Source: an uncultured Myxococcales bacterium | GTDB taxonomy: Bacteria; Myxococcota_A; UBA9042; DTJE01 | Length of the DNA stretch: 64,000 bases | Direction of reading: 5' to 3' | Assembly (NCBI GenBank): GCA_937975765.1 | Contig: CALJUR010000108.1 | Span: 11,905 to 75,904, forward strand | Part shown: piece by piece, positions 1-9,092 of the stretch | Position numbering within the stretch: the first letter of the stretch is position 1 | How the letters are laid out: every line of letters starts with the position of its first letter | Program-made: the position numbers and the translations under genes | The notes under the pieces: generated by a model | What the model saw: only the letters and a program-made list of their open reading frames with translations | Told to the model about the DNA's origin: nothing | The model's database searches: none

Positions 1-1770
1 GTCGATCGCACAGGTGGTGCGGCATGCCCCCGTCCCGGCGTCGCACCCGTACGACCCGCAGGGGACCGTCCGCGCGGCGAGGCAGGTCCCCAGCCCGTCG
101 CACAGCGCGGCCAGGGCCATCGTCGCGTCGTCCACGCAGTACCCCGCGGCGCAGACCTTCCCGTCCGGGGCCAGCGCGCAGGACCGCAGGCCGCTGCACG
201 CGCCCGTCGTGCCGCACGACAGGGCGCCGCTGTTCGCGCACTCCCCGTCCGGGTCCTCGCCGGACGGCACCGCGGCGCAGCGCCCCTCCTGGCCGGCCAG
301 CGCGCAGGACTCGCAGAGGCCGTGGCACCGTGCGTCGCAGCACACGCCGTCCGTGCAGAACCCGCGGGCGCACTCGGCGTCCGCGCCGCAGGGCTGGCCG
401 TCGGCCTTCAGGCAGGCCGTGCCGGCGCATGCGTATCCCGCCTGGCAATCCGCGCTGGTGCCGCAGGTCGTCCGGCACCCCCCGGTCACCGGGTCGCAAA
501 GGTACGGCAGGCACTGCACGATGCCCGCGTCGATGCACGCCCCGGCGCCGTCGCACGCGTCGACCGGATACGACGCGTACAGCGAGGCGCACGCCCGGAC
601 CGAGCACGGGGTGCCCTGCCCGAACAGCCGGCAGCCTCCCTGCCCGTCGCACGTGCCCTCCGTGCCGCACGTCGAGGCCTCCCGGTTCGGGCACTCGGCG
701 TCGGGGTCGGTCTGGTCCGGCATCCACGTGCACGTGCCCTCGCTGCCTCCCAGGTCGCACGCCTCGCACAGCCCGTCGCACGCCCGGTCGCAGCAGCGCC
801 CGTCCACGCACAGCAGCGTGGCGCACTCCATCCCGTCCGCGCACGAGGCGCCCTCGACCTTCCGGCAGGCCCCCTGCGAGCACCGCGTGCCGGCCTGGCA
901 CTGGTCGTCCTGCACGCAGGCCGTCAGGCAGGTGCCGGTCGTGGTGTCGCAGACGTACGGGTGGCAGGCGGTGGTGCCGCCGTCGATGCACGCCCCCTTC
1001 CCGTCGCACTCGTCGGTGTTGGCGGAGGTCCCCGCGTCCAGGCACTCGGCCGGGTGGCACGTGGACCCGACGGCCCACAGCGAGCAGGACCGGAAGCCCG
1101 AACAAGTCCCGGTCAGCCCGCAGCCCTCCGCACCCGAGGCCTCGCACTCGTCGCCCGGGTCCTGCCCCTCCGGCACGGCCAGGCACTCGCCGACGGCGCC
1201 CTCCAGGTCGCACACCTCGCAGGTCCCGTCGCAGCGCGACCCGCAGCACACGCCGTCGGTGCAGAAGCCGGACGCGCACTCGGCGTCCGCGCTGCACCCC
1301 TGGCCCTCGTCCCGCAGGCAGTACCCGTCGGCGCAGGCGAAGCCGGGCCCGCAGTCCCGGTCGAAGAAGCACGACTGCCGGCACAGGCCGGTCGCGGCGT
1401 CGCACGTGAACGGGGCGCAGTCGATCGTCCCCCGGTCCAGGCAGGCGCCCAGGCCGTCGCAGGTGGACGAGGCGTGCGCCACCGTCGCCGCGTCGCACGC
1501 GGAAGGCGCGCAGACCGTCCCCGCGGGCCACAGCGTGCAGGCGGACAGCCCCGAGCACTCGCCGGTCGTGCCGCACGTCGCCGGGTCGGCAGCCGCGCAT
1601 TCCGCGTCCGGGTCGGTGCCGACAGGCAGCGGCGTGCAGGTCCCCTTCGTCTGGGCCAGGTCGCACCGCTCGCACGTGCCGTCGCAGCGGGAATCGCAGC
1701 AGACACCGTCGACGCACAGGCCCCGGACGCACTCGTCGTCCCCGCCGCACGGCTGGCCGGGGACCTTACG
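1..1770 (-). repeat. Four tandem ~453-bp (151-aa) Cys-rich coding repeats
   Basis: Within the Cys-rich lipoprotein, repeat units begin near 1765, 1310, 857 and 404 (minus strand). Each unit has the order: EC..G.C.DG.CC block, C.GTCE.CDL block, TCGTTG.CSG block, ACDG.GAC.D.GT block, then C..C...T..C. The spacing of the first unit counts to 151 residues. Units differ at many positions, so they are old protein repeats rather than a recent DNA duplication. The array may continue past the left edge. Confidence 0.85.
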
Positions 1771-3108
1771 GCACACGCCATCGTCGCACGTCCAGGGGGC
1801 CTGGCAGTCCTCCGGCCCGGTGCAGGACGCCAGGCACCCCTTCTGCGCCGTCGAGCACACCGTCGGGAAGCACTCGGCCAGCGTGTCCTCGTCGGTGGTG
1901 CCGTCGCAGTCGTCGTCCACGCCGTTGCACCGCTCGGTGGCCGTGGGCTTCACCGCGCCGTCGCCGTCGTCGCAATCGCCGCCCGTCGTCACGTCGTAGG
2001 GCGCCTCGCCCTGGCACAGGCACTTCGAGTCGCCGTCCACGCCGTAGCGATCCCGGTCCTCGTCCTTCAGGAAGTTCGTGCAGCCCGCGGCACCCTCCTC
2101 GTCCACCTCGCGGTCGCAGTCCTCGTCCAGCCCGTTGCCGCACACCTCCGGGGCCGCGGCCGTGCCCTCGCACAGCGGCTTGCCCCCCACGCACCGGGAC
2201 GTGCCGGGGCACTCGCCATACGCGTTGACGATCGTGCAGGCCTGGCCGTCCAGCCCCTGGTCGGTGGCGCCGTCGCAGTCGTTGTCCGCCCCGTCGCAGG
2301 TCTCGGCGACCGGCGTCGCCGCGGTGCACGGCGCGTCGCAGGTGCGCTCGGCCGTGCAGGTCCAGTCGCCCACGGTCACCCGGCAGACCGTCAGCGCCCC
2401 CTCGTCCCGGTACCGGTCGGTGCACGGGCACGGTTCGCCTTCCGCCGGCCGGCACTGCTTCGCCGACACGCGCCCGGAGGTCGCGTCGACGCAGTCGTAC
2501 CCGTCCGGGCAGTCCCCGGCGACCTCGCACCCCGACCCGCAGAAGCTCCCCTCGGGACCCTGCTCGAGGCACAGGAACCGCCGGTTGCCCCCTCCGAGGA
2601 TCTGGCAGTCCGCCGCAGTCCGGCAAGGGCGGCACAGGTTCGCGTGGCGGTCGATGCACCCGAAGACCGGCTCGTCGCCCACGCTGCTGATCTGCTCGCA
2701 GCCCCAGCCCGGCGGGCAGTCGATGCCCAGGCCGCACAGCTTCGAGCAGACCGATCCATCCCGGGTCATCGTGCAGAAGCCGGACAGGCAGTCCGCGTTG
2801 TCCGAACAGGCACAGCCGAAGCCGTGGCAGTCCGCCGCGGAGTCGGCCTCGGCGTCCAGCGGTGCATCGCCGTCCGGCAGCGTGTCCCCGGGGGGCAGTT
2901 CGCCGCCCGGATCCGCGGGGATGCCGTCCTCCTCGGCCAGGTCGCACCGCTCGCAGCCGGGGTCGGCCAGGTCGGGCAACTCGCCGGTCCCGGGGTCCGC
3001 CACGGGGGTGTCGGGCTGGCCGGCGCCGTCGTCCAGCGCCACCTTCCCGTTCCCCTCGCACGCCGCCATCGCCAGCACCAGGCCCAGCGCCAGGATCCCG
3101 CGTCGCAT
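1..3108 (-). CDS. Giant Cys-rich repeat lipoprotein with MopE motifs (3' end outside window)
   Basis: An uninterrupted frame runs from an ATG at 3108 to the left edge (1036 codons, no stop), so the C-terminus is missing. GGGAGG lies just upstream. The N-terminus is a lipoprotein signal (LAMAAC) followed by an acidic Pro/Asp linker. Residues about 265-410 carry three MopE-like motifs (CDGADNDCDG, CGNGLDEDCD, CNGVDDDCDG), a pattern known from Cu/metal-binding MopE-type proteins. From about residue 448 there are at least four tandem repeats of about 151 aa, each opening with GQ.C...EC..G.C.DG.CC and carrying about 20 Cys. Inferred to be a surface-anchored, disulphide-rich adhesin-like or metal-binding protein; no catalytic motif is visible. 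Very confident it is coding; function unknown. Confidence 0.9.
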   Translation of the reverse strand, partial: MRRGILALGLVLAMAACEGNGKVALDDGAGQPDTPVADPGTGELPDLADPGCERCDLAEEDGIPADPGGELPPGDTLPDGDAPLDAEADSAADCHGFGCACSDNADCLSGFCTMTRDGSVCSKLCGLGIDCPPGWGCEQISSVGDEPVFGCIDRHANLCRPCRTAADCQILGGGNRRFLCLEQGPEGSFCGSGCEVAGDCPDGYDCVDATSGRVSAKQCRPAEGEPCPCTDRYRDEGALTVCRVTVGDWTCTAERTCDAPCTAATPVAETCDGADNDCDGATDQGLDGQACTIVNAYGECPGTSRCVGGKPLCEGTAAAPEVCGNGLDEDCDREVDEEGAAGCTNFLKDEDRDRYGVDGDSKCLCQGEAPYDVTTGGDCDDGDGAVKPTATERCNGVDDDCDGTTDEDTLAECFPTVCSTAQKGCLASCTGPEDCQAPWTCDDGVCRKVPGQPCGGDDECVRGLCVDGVCCDSRCDGTCERCDLAQTKGTCTPLPVGTDPDAECAAADPATCGTTGECSGLSACTLWPAGTVCAPSACDAATVAHASSTCDGLGACLDRGTIDCAPFTCDAATGLCRQSCFFDRDCGPGFACADGYCLRDEGQGCSADAECASGFCTDGVCCGSRCDGTCEVCDLEGAVGECLAVPEGQDPGDECEASGAEGCGLTGTCSGFRSCSLWAVGSTCHPAECLDAGTSANTDECDGKGACIDGGTTACHPYVCDTTTGTCLTACVQDDQCQAGTRCSQGACRKVEGASCADGMECATLLCVDGRCCDRACDGLCEACDLGGSEGTCTWMPDQTDPDAECPNREASTCGTEGTCDGQGGCRLFGQGTPCSVRACASLYASYPVDACDGAGACIDAGIVQCLPYLCDPVTGGCRTTCGTSADCQAGYACAGTACLKADGQPCGADAECARGFCTDGVCCDARCHGLCESCALAGQEGRCAAVPSGEDPDGECANSGALSCGTTGACSGLRSCALAPDGKVCAAGYCVDDATMALAALCDGLGTCLAARTVPCGSYGCDAGTGACRTTCAID

Positions 3109-3262
3109 CGGATGCCTCCCCGCACCCCGGGCCGGGGCGCGTCCTGGACGGTCAACACTGCCGCATCGAGGCCATTCTACCGGCGAGGGGGCGAAAGTTC
3201 GACCGGGATCGCGCCGGGGTGCAGGCGCACGTAAGCACGGCGACGTCCGTCGGCCGGGGGGT

Positions 3263-4642
3263 TCAGAACGTGTACGCCAGCGCCCAGCACAGCAGCATCA
3301 CCAGCGGCGCGTGCACCAGCAACTGCAGGATCGAGAAGCCGGCCAGTTCGCGGGCCCTCGCGTTCAGCAGGCCCATCAGCGGCAGCATCCAGAAGGGGTT
3401 GACCAGGTTCGGCAGGGCCTCCGCGGCGTTGTAGATCTGCACCACCCAGCCGGCATCCGTGCCGTGCGCGCCGGCCGCGGCCAGCAGGTAGGGCGCCTCG
3501 ATTACCCACTTGCCGCCGCCGGACGGCACGAACAGGCCCAGCACGGCCGAGTACGCCGCCGTGAACAGCGGGAAGGTGTGCGGCGTGGTCACCGACGTGA
3601 ACGCATCGGCCAGCAGCGCCGACAGCGCGGTGCCGGTCAGGATCCCGAAGATGCCGCCGTAGAACGGGAACTGCACCAGCACGCCGCCGGTCGCCGGGAC
3701 CGCGCCCGACACGGCCTTCAGGAAGGACCGCGGCCGGCCGTGCAGCACCATCCCCAGCATCAGGAAGGCCAGGTTGTAGGTGTTCAGGTCCAGCGCCGCC
3801 AGGCCGCCCTTCTCGGCGAAGACGATCGCGAGGTAGGCGATGCCCAGCGCCGCGACGGACAGCGACAGCACGCGGCTGTGCTCCAGGCGCTCGCCGGGCG
3901 TGGCGGGCGCGTCCACGGTGACGACCGGGGGCTGCAGGCGCACGTCCAGGTCCTCGGCGGTGCGGACGCGGTCCTCGGCGGGGTACGAGAACCAGGCGAC
4001 GACGACCGACACGGCCACCAGCGCCACGACCAGGACGAGGTTCTGCCACAGGAACAGGGTGCGGGACAGCGGCAGCACGCCGGTGACGTCCTTCAGCGCG
4101 GCGGGCAGCGCGTCGGGCGTGGCCATCATCAGCGCGGCCGACGACGACAGGCCCAGCGCCCAGATGCTGCCCAGGCCCAGGTAGGCCGCGGCGCCCAGGG
4201 CGCGGAAGTCCACGCGGCGGTGCCGGGTCGCCAGTTCGCGGACCAGCAGGCCGCTGAAGATGAGGCTGAAGCCCCACGACAGCAGCGAGGCCAGCATGGC
4301 GAACAGGGCGGTGAAGGCGACGGCGCCGCGCGGCGTGCGCGGGATGCGGGCGATCCGGCGGATCAGGCCGTGCACGGGCGGCGACACGGCCACCACGTAG
4401 CCGCCCAGGATGACCATGGCCATCTGCATCGTGAACGGGACCAGCGACCAGAAGCCCTTGCCGAAGGCGCGGGCCATCTCCAGCGGGCCGGCGCCGGCGA
4501 GGAGGCCGCCGCAGAAGACGATCGCCACGGCCAGCAGGGCGAAGACGAAGGCGTCCGGGAAGTACCGTTCGGACCAGTCCGCCAGGCCCGCGCCCCACCG
4601 GGACAACCAGCCACCACCACCGGGATTCGTTCGCGTTTCCAT
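3263..4642 (-). CDS. AtoE/short-chain fatty acid transporter family permease
   Basis: The 459-aa integral membrane protein has about a dozen hydrophobic segments and matches the AtoE/COG2031 short-chain fatty-acid transporter family in length and landmarks. These include an N-terminal W..RYFPDAFVFALLA, an internal SWGFSLIFSGLL.RE, and a C-terminal PSGGGKWVIEAP followed by NAAEALPNLVNPFWMLP. It is expected to import butyrate or acetoacetate-type acids across the inner membrane. No atoA/D/B CoA-transferase or thiolase is adjacent, so substrate and pathway are not fixed by context. Start is the ATG at 4642; the ribosome-binding site is weak (GGTAGAA). Confidence 0.88.
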   Translation of the reverse strand: METRTNPGGGGWLSRWGAGLADWSERYFPDAFVFALLAVAIVFCGGLLAGAGPLEMARAFGKGFWSLVPFTMQMAMVILGGYVVAVSPPVHGLIRRIARIPRTPRGAVAFTALFAMLASLLSWGFSLIFSGLLVRELATRHRRVDFRALGAAAYLGLGSIWALGLSSSAALMMATPDALPAALKDVTGVLPLSRTLFLWQNLVLVVALVAVSVVVAWFSYPAEDRVRTAEDLDVRLQPPVVTVDAPATPGERLEHSRVLSLSVAALGIAYLAIVFAEKGGLAALDLNTYNLAFLMLGMVLHGRPRSFLKAVSGAVPATGGVLVQFPFYGGIFGILTGTALSALLADAFTSVTTPHTFPLFTAAYSAVLGLFVPSGGGKWVIEAPYLLAAAGAHGTDAGWVVQIYNAAEALPNLVNPFWMLPLMGLLNARARELAGFSILQLLVHAPLVMLLCWALAYTF

Positions 4643-4944
4643 GCGGCGGTTCTACCACGAGGCCGGGCCGGGGGGCCAGGGCGGGCGAGGTCGGGATGTC
4701 GATGCCGCGGCGCCGTGCGGCGGCGACGGCACCGTGGAGATCCCGGACACCGGATGCGCCGACCACATGGCCACCTGCGCGGCCTCCCACTCCGACGCGG
4801 TCCAGCCGTTCCGAGGCGCGTCCGGTCGCGTTTTACGCCGAAGGTCCTGGCCCGCCTGCACGCTCGGGAACTCGCACCCACCCCGGGGGGAGGGCAGCAT
4901 CGGGGGCACAATGTTCCTGCCGGTCGTCGGTGCCTCGCGGGCGA
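4643..4944. other. Gene-poor gap between transporter and DUF4276 gene
   Basis: Three hundred bases with no convincing gene. A minus frame at 4652-4948 overlaps the upstream stop codon as GTGA, but its translation is Pro/Arg-rich low-complexity without any domain-like pattern, so I do not call it. No hairpin of note was seen. Confidence 0.4.
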
Positions 4945-5583
4945 TCACCGGACGGCCGCGATCTCCACGAGCACACTGCGCAGCTTGCCGAAGCTCCGGG
5001 AGGTGTTCCGAGCGGGCTCCATGCGTGCCGCGATTGCCCGGGCAGCTTCGATCTTGCGCAATCCGCCCCTGAAGTAGCCAGCCCTTTGCAGTTCGCGCTC
5101 GAATGCCTCCCAGGTGCCGCCCGCAACGGCATCGGGGTCGCGGAACCCCGCGCGCGAAGGGATCGTTGCCGGAACGTTCGGATAGGCGGCCCGAACCGCC
5201 GCCCAGTCCCCGAAATACCAGGCCTCAAGTTCCTCGATGGCAAGGCGGTTGACCACGGTCCATCTGGAGTTGGAACCGGGAGATCGGGGCACAAGGCCGA
5301 CGTCCTTCACCATCCTGTCCAGTCGCTGCTTCAGCGCGACGCACTGGTCGTTGTCGCGATCGACCACGACCACCACGCGAACGTGATCGCGGAACCAAGG
5401 GTCGCTCCGCATCCGGTTGGCATACCCCTGCATGCGCTGGGGCAGGCGCTCCAGGAGTTCGTCCTTGCACTGGAAGGGGAAGACCTCGTGGGGCAGGTTT
5501 CCCAGGATCCTGGGCAGCAACAGGCGCAGCGCCGCCTCCATGGAGGGTTCTTCGACCAGGACCTCGACATGATCGACGCTCAT
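4945..5583 (-). CDS. DUF4276-like Toprim-fold candidate, partner of AAA ATPase
   Basis: 212-aa protein starting at the ATG of an ATGA overlap with the upstream ATPase gene (ATG 5583-5581, TGA 5582-5580), indicating translational coupling. The features seen fit DUF4276/Toprim-like families: a beta-strand ending in VEEPSMEAAL (residues 10-19) where the family has an EGxTE-like glutamate motif, VVVVDRDNDQC (71-81) giving the D.D.D metal-binding pattern, and IEELEAWYFGD (116-126). In PARIS, Gabija and OLD-type systems an AAA ATPase works with a Toprim nuclease or effector; by analogy this is the effector. The motif evidence is good; the defence role is inference. GC content is lower than in neighbouring genes. 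Confidence 0.75.
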   Translation of the reverse strand: MSVDHVEVLVEEPSMEAALRLLLPRILGNLPHEVFPFQCKDELLERLPQRMQGYANRMRSDPWFRDHVRVVVVVDRDNDQCVALKQRLDRMVKDVGLVPRSPGSNSRWTVVNRLAIEELEAWYFGDWAAVRAAYPNVPATIPSRAGFRDPDAVAGGTWEAFERELQRAGYFRGGLRKIEAARAIAARMEPARNTSRSFGKLRSVLVEIAAVR

Positions 5584-6818
5584 CGCCCCTTCCCCGTCCC
5601 GGAAGGGGCTCCCAGACGCACCAGCGGATCGCCGACGCCGAATCGGCCCTCCATCCACAAATGGCCCAGCGTGGCGCCCGCCTCCACATGCTCCCGCACA
5701 CCAGCGATGTCTCCTGCCTTAAGCGTCTGCGAGTATCCTTCCGGGTCTCGCCACAGGACCCGGACCTCGTCCGGCCGCAGAGCGTTCAGGAAGAACGGCG
5801 AGTGCGTCGTGACCAGCATCTGCGTCCGCTCGCTGGCCGCGCGACACTCCTCGGCCAGTTCCGGCAGCAGTCTCGGGTGCAGGAAGTTCTCGGGTTCCTC
5901 GATTCCGATGAATGGCGGAGGATTGGGGTCGTACAGCAGCACCAGGTATGCCAGCATCTTCAGCGTGCCGTCGGAAGCGAACCGGGCCAGGACCGGATTG
6001 TTGAACGGCGCGTCCTTGATCTGGAGAAGCAGCCGGCCGTCCGGCATGGTTTCGGACAGGACCTTCTCGATCCGGGGCACCCGTCGACGAAGCACCTCGA
6101 AAATCCGCTCCAGGCGTTCCGGATGGCGTTCCGCGAGGAACTGGATCACGTTCGCAAGGTTGTCCCCGGTCTTCGCCAGGCGCTCCTGGGGTCCCGCCTC
6201 GGGCTGGCCGCGCATGCTCTCGGCAGCAAGGTAGGACACGTACCATCCCGTGATGAAATCCCGTAATGCCGCCACGCGGGGGTGTTCTGCGAACTGGCCA
6301 AGGGCATTCACTGCCAGCAGGTCCGGGGACTTCAGAGGGACCTCCGCGCGGTGGTCCTGCTCGTCGGGCAGTTCCCCGCTGACCGCCCTCCCCTGGCCCT
6401 CGCGATAGTCCAGGAACTTGAACGGCCGGCCGTGGGCACCCCGCTTCCACTGCAACCACTCCTCGACGACGACAGGCGTCCCTGTACCGCGCTCGTCGAT
6501 GGCGAGGTGGTACGTGATCAGGGGGAACCCGTGTTCGCGATACTTCAACTCGATCGATACGGGGCCTGTCGATCCCCGGCTCCGCAGTTCCTTCGCGCGT
6601 CCCCGCTTGTCCCAGGCGCGCCGAAGTCCCATTTCGAAGCACTCGGCCATGAATGCGAACACGTCAAAGACCGTGGACTTGCCGCCGCCATTCGGGCCCA
6701 GGAGGACCGTCATCGGCGTCATCGTCTTGAACTCGACCTCGCGCAGGGCGCGGAAGTTCCGGACCTTCAGGTACTCGATCCGCGCCAGCGCCCGCGGTCG
6801 ATCCGTGGCCGGTTTCAT
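5580..6818 (-). CDS. AAA_21/OLD-like ATPase of a two-gene module
   Basis: 412-aa ABC/SMC-like AAA ATPase. Residues 14-30 give the family opening (EYLKVRNFRALREVEF), Walker A is GPNGGGKST at 41-49, the Walker B region is FIGIEEPENFLHP starting near 303, and an H-loop-like TTHSPFFLNAL follows near 335. This is the layout of AAA_15/AAA_21 proteins found in overcoming-lysogeny-type and PARIS-like defence systems. GGAGGTGG precedes the ATG at 6818. The gene is translationally coupled to the DUF4276 gene. One counted line inside it (6001-6060) is 63% GC against 80% in 41401-41460, suggesting acquisition by transfer. Confidence 0.85.
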   Translation of the reverse strand: MKPATDRPRALARIEYLKVRNFRALREVEFKTMTPMTVLLGPNGGGKSTVFDVFAFMAECFEMGLRRAWDKRGRAKELRSRGSTGPVSIELKYREHGFPLITYHLAIDERGTGTPVVVEEWLQWKRGAHGRPFKFLDYREGQGRAVSGELPDEQDHRAEVPLKSPDLLAVNALGQFAEHPRVAALRDFITGWYVSYLAAESMRGQPEAGPQERLAKTGDNLANVIQFLAERHPERLERIFEVLRRRVPRIEKVLSETMPDGRLLLQIKDAPFNNPVLARFASDGTLKMLAYLVLLYDPNPPPFIGIEEPENFLHPRLLPELAEECRAASERTQMLVTTHSPFFLNALRPDEVRVLWRDPEGYSQTLKAGDIAGVREHVEAGATLGHLWMEGRFGVGDPLVRLGAPSGTGKGR

Positions 6819-7278
6819 GGAACCACCTCCGGGAATCTCATCGAGTCATCGGCCTCCCACTCGTCCGATGCAAGTCTCGGAACCGGCGAACAGCGCATCC
6901 ACACGAACACCTCGGCGCTGCCTGGCCGCGTTGCGTCCGGGTTCAATGGCGAGTCTTACTTCAGAACGATGACAGCGGTTTGATGATGACGGGTCACTGG
7001 GTGGGCCCCGATGGGCGCAGACAAAAGGGTTCGGCCCGACGGGTTCGAAGGCGGCGGCGACGCCCTGTCCACGGTCTGCCGGCCTGGCCGGAGCAATCGT
7101 CGCCACGGCTGCGGGAACCGGGACATGGTGTCACCACGGACCCCGGGATCGCGGCCACTCGCCGGAAGTTTCAGGTGCCCCTGAGCCATCACGCCGCAAG
7201 AGGTGATCCGGCAGGACGCGCGCTACGGGGCGGCCTCCGCGGGATGGTACGATGCGGCATCCCTGCATGGAGCCCGGC
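6819..7278. other. 460-bp gene-free spacer upstream of AAA/DUF4276 module
   Basis: Divergent spacer between the AAA ATPase (minus) and the TPR lipoprotein (plus). No coding frame with family-like content, no tRNA and no clear inverted repeat. It must hold both promoters. The first about 150 bases share the lower GC of the ATPase gene. Confidence 0.4.
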
Positions 7279-8910
7279 ATGCACCTTCGACCCGTGACCC
7301 TGGCAACCCAGGCGGCCGTCCTGATGCTGGCCGCGGCGTGCGGCGGCGGCGGCGACCCGTCGGGCCTCGTGCCGGCGGGGAAGGGACCGTTCGTGGAGGC
7401 GGCGCCGACGGCGGCCGAGGTGCAGGCCCGGCTGCAGGTGCTGGCGGCCGAGGGCGAGACGGCCGTGCCCGCGGACACGAGGGCCGCCCTCGCCGCGCAC
7501 GTGCAGGACCCCGGGGAGATCACGCCGCCGATCGGGACCGAGCACCGCATCCCGGCCGACGCCGCCGGGTACTGGCACGGGCTGGGCGTGAAGGCCTTCG
7601 TGAAGGGGTCGGGGGCCACCGCGCTGTGGTGCTTCGCGCAGGCCGCGATGGCGAGGCCCGGCGACGGCTTCCTGCTGTCGCAGGCCGGTTTCGCGCTGGC
7701 GTACCAGGACCGGGCGGACGAGGCGCTGCCGCTGCTGCGGTACGCCGCGACGCGCGCCCCGGACGACGCGATCGTCCTGCAGAACGTCGCCTTCGCGTAC
7801 CGGAAGGCCGGCGACCTGCCCCGGGCGACGTACTGGACGGCGAAGGCCCTGGCGGCGAACCCGGACGACCCGCGGCTGCACCTGAAACTGGCGCGGCTGC
7901 TAAAAGAACGCGGCCAGCCCCAGGCGGCCCGGGCGCTGCTGGACGTGGCGGTCCGGCGCGCGCCGCGCGACGAGGAGATCCAGGCGGCGCGCGAGGCGCT
8001 GCCGGCGGTGACGGGGGCGCTGGAGGCCGTGCCGCGGTCGTACGGCCGGGCGACGCGGGCGCTGGAGGGCGACGAAGGCGGTCCCGAGACGCTGCGCGAG
8101 GACGTCGCCGCCGCCGTCGCGGAAGCCGACGCGGACTACGAGGCGCAGTCGAAGCTGGCCGAGGACGAGATCCAGCGCGAGACCGCCGCGCGACAAGCGG
8201 AGCACTACGACCACGTCGCCGACGCCGGGGCCTGCATGAACGGCTGCGGGGGCGGGGAGGGCTGCAGCGCGCAGTGCCAGGCGGCGTTCTGCAGCGCCGA
8301 GGAGGCGTCGCACGCCGCGTTCGCGGGCCTGGTGCCGAGGTATGCGCCGCGGCTGCAAGGCCTGGCCGTCGCGCACGCCGCGGCGGTCGAGGCCGCGACC
8401 TGGGACGCGGTGGCGCGCTGGCACGGCAAGGCGTCCGACGAGGCGCTGGCCGACGAGATCGACCAGATGGAGCGCAATGTCGCCGGGATGCACCAGGCGT
8501 CGACGATGTACTACCCGATGGTCGAGGGGTCGATCGCCGCGGACCGCGCGACGTTCGAGGCGTCCTGCCAGTTGGGCGTGCTGGACCTGGGGGGGCTCTG
8601 GGACGCCGAGGACGAGGACCCGCTGCAGTATGACGTCTGCTTCGACGGCTTCCTGTGCCTGGGCGTCAACGACAGCACCGTCACGGTCGAGGGCGGCTTC
8701 GGGCCGCTGCAGGGCGAGGTCGGGTTCGACCTGGGCACCGGCGACTTCTCGCTGGGGATCGGGCTGGGCGCGCGGGACCCGACCGGCATGATCCGCGGGA
8801 CGGCCCTGGTGAAGTTCCACACCGACAAGGGCGTCGGCGTCGGCGTGGACGTGAAGGTGGGCCCGGCGCTGGCGATCAAGGCGTCCCGCGACGTCTGGCT
8901 GACGGACTGA
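7279..8910 (+). CDS. TPR-containing lipoprotein with short Cys cluster
   Basis: 543-aa protein; the start at 7279 is chosen because GGAG sits 6 bases upstream and it gives a clean lipoprotein signal (LMLAAAC followed by Gly). Upstream in-frame ATGs at 7252 and 7267 lack a ribosome-binding site. Residues about 105-220 contain three or more tetratricopeptide-like repeats (ALWCFAQAAMARPGDG, EALPLLRYAATRAPDD, ATYWTAKALAANPDD). A central Cys cluster follows (CMNGCGGGEGC..QC..FC), then a Gly-rich beta-type C-terminus that looks like part of a barrel or sandwich (LGTGDFSLGIGLGARD). Likely an outer-membrane-attached scaffold; specific role unknown. A perfect hairpin follows the stop. Confidence 0.85.
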   Translation: MHLRPVTLATQAAVLMLAAACGGGGDPSGLVPAGKGPFVEAAPTAAEVQARLQVLAAEGETAVPADTRAALAAHVQDPGEITPPIGTEHRIPADAAGYWHGLGVKAFVKGSGATALWCFAQAAMARPGDGFLLSQAGFALAYQDRADEALPLLRYAATRAPDDAIVLQNVAFAYRKAGDLPRATYWTAKALAANPDDPRLHLKLARLLKERGQPQAARALLDVAVRRAPRDEEIQAAREALPAVTGALEAVPRSYGRATRALEGDEGGPETLREDVAAAVAEADADYEAQSKLAEDEIQRETAARQAEHYDHVADAGACMNGCGGGEGCSAQCQAAFCSAEEASHAAFAGLVPRYAPRLQGLAVAHAAAVEAATWDAVARWHGKASDEALADEIDQMERNVAGMHQASTMYYPMVEGSIAADRATFEASCQLGVLDLGGLWDAEDEDPLQYDVCFDGFLCLGVNDSTVTVEGGFGPLQGEVGFDLGTGDFSLGIGLGARDPTGMIRGTALVKFHTDKGVGVGVDVKVGPALAIKASRDVWLTD

Positions 8911-8936
8911 CCGTGGCGGGGGCCCCGTCCCCTGGC

Positions 8937-8955
8937 GGCGCCCACGATGGGCGCC
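8937..8955 (+). terminator. Perfect 8-bp-arm hairpin after TPR lipoprotein gene
   Basis: GGCGCCCA and TGGGCGCC flank a 3-base CGA loop, 27 bases after the stop at 8910. There is no T-tract, so it is a terminator only by position and stem strength. It is preceded at 8914-8931 by a stretch resembling the GC-rich palindromic repeat family. Confidence 0.4.
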
Positions 8956-9092
8956 GTACCTGTGCGGGAAGACCGCCAGGCAACGCAACGCCCGCCTGCC
9001 CGAACCCCCGGCCATGGCTTCCACGCCGGCCCGGGAAATGGCAGGATCGCTGGGCAAATGCACAGAATCCGTCAGGACGGAAGGAGGTCATC

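Noticed and set aside
1..1770. CRISPR-like or DNA tandem-repeat array at the left edge
   Set aside because: The 453-bp periodicity is a protein-level Cys-rich repeat with many synonymous and non-synonymous differences; there are no short identical repeats with spacers.
4652..4948. 98-codon minus frame starting GTG inside the DUF4276 stop (GTGA overlap)
   Set aside because: Low-complexity Pro/Arg content, no ribosome-binding site beyond the overlap and no recognisable fold. The overlap may be chance.
8937..8955. Canonical Rho-independent terminator after the TPR lipoprotein
   Set aside because: The stem is perfect but no T-tract follows; listed only as a terminator-like hairpin with low confidence.
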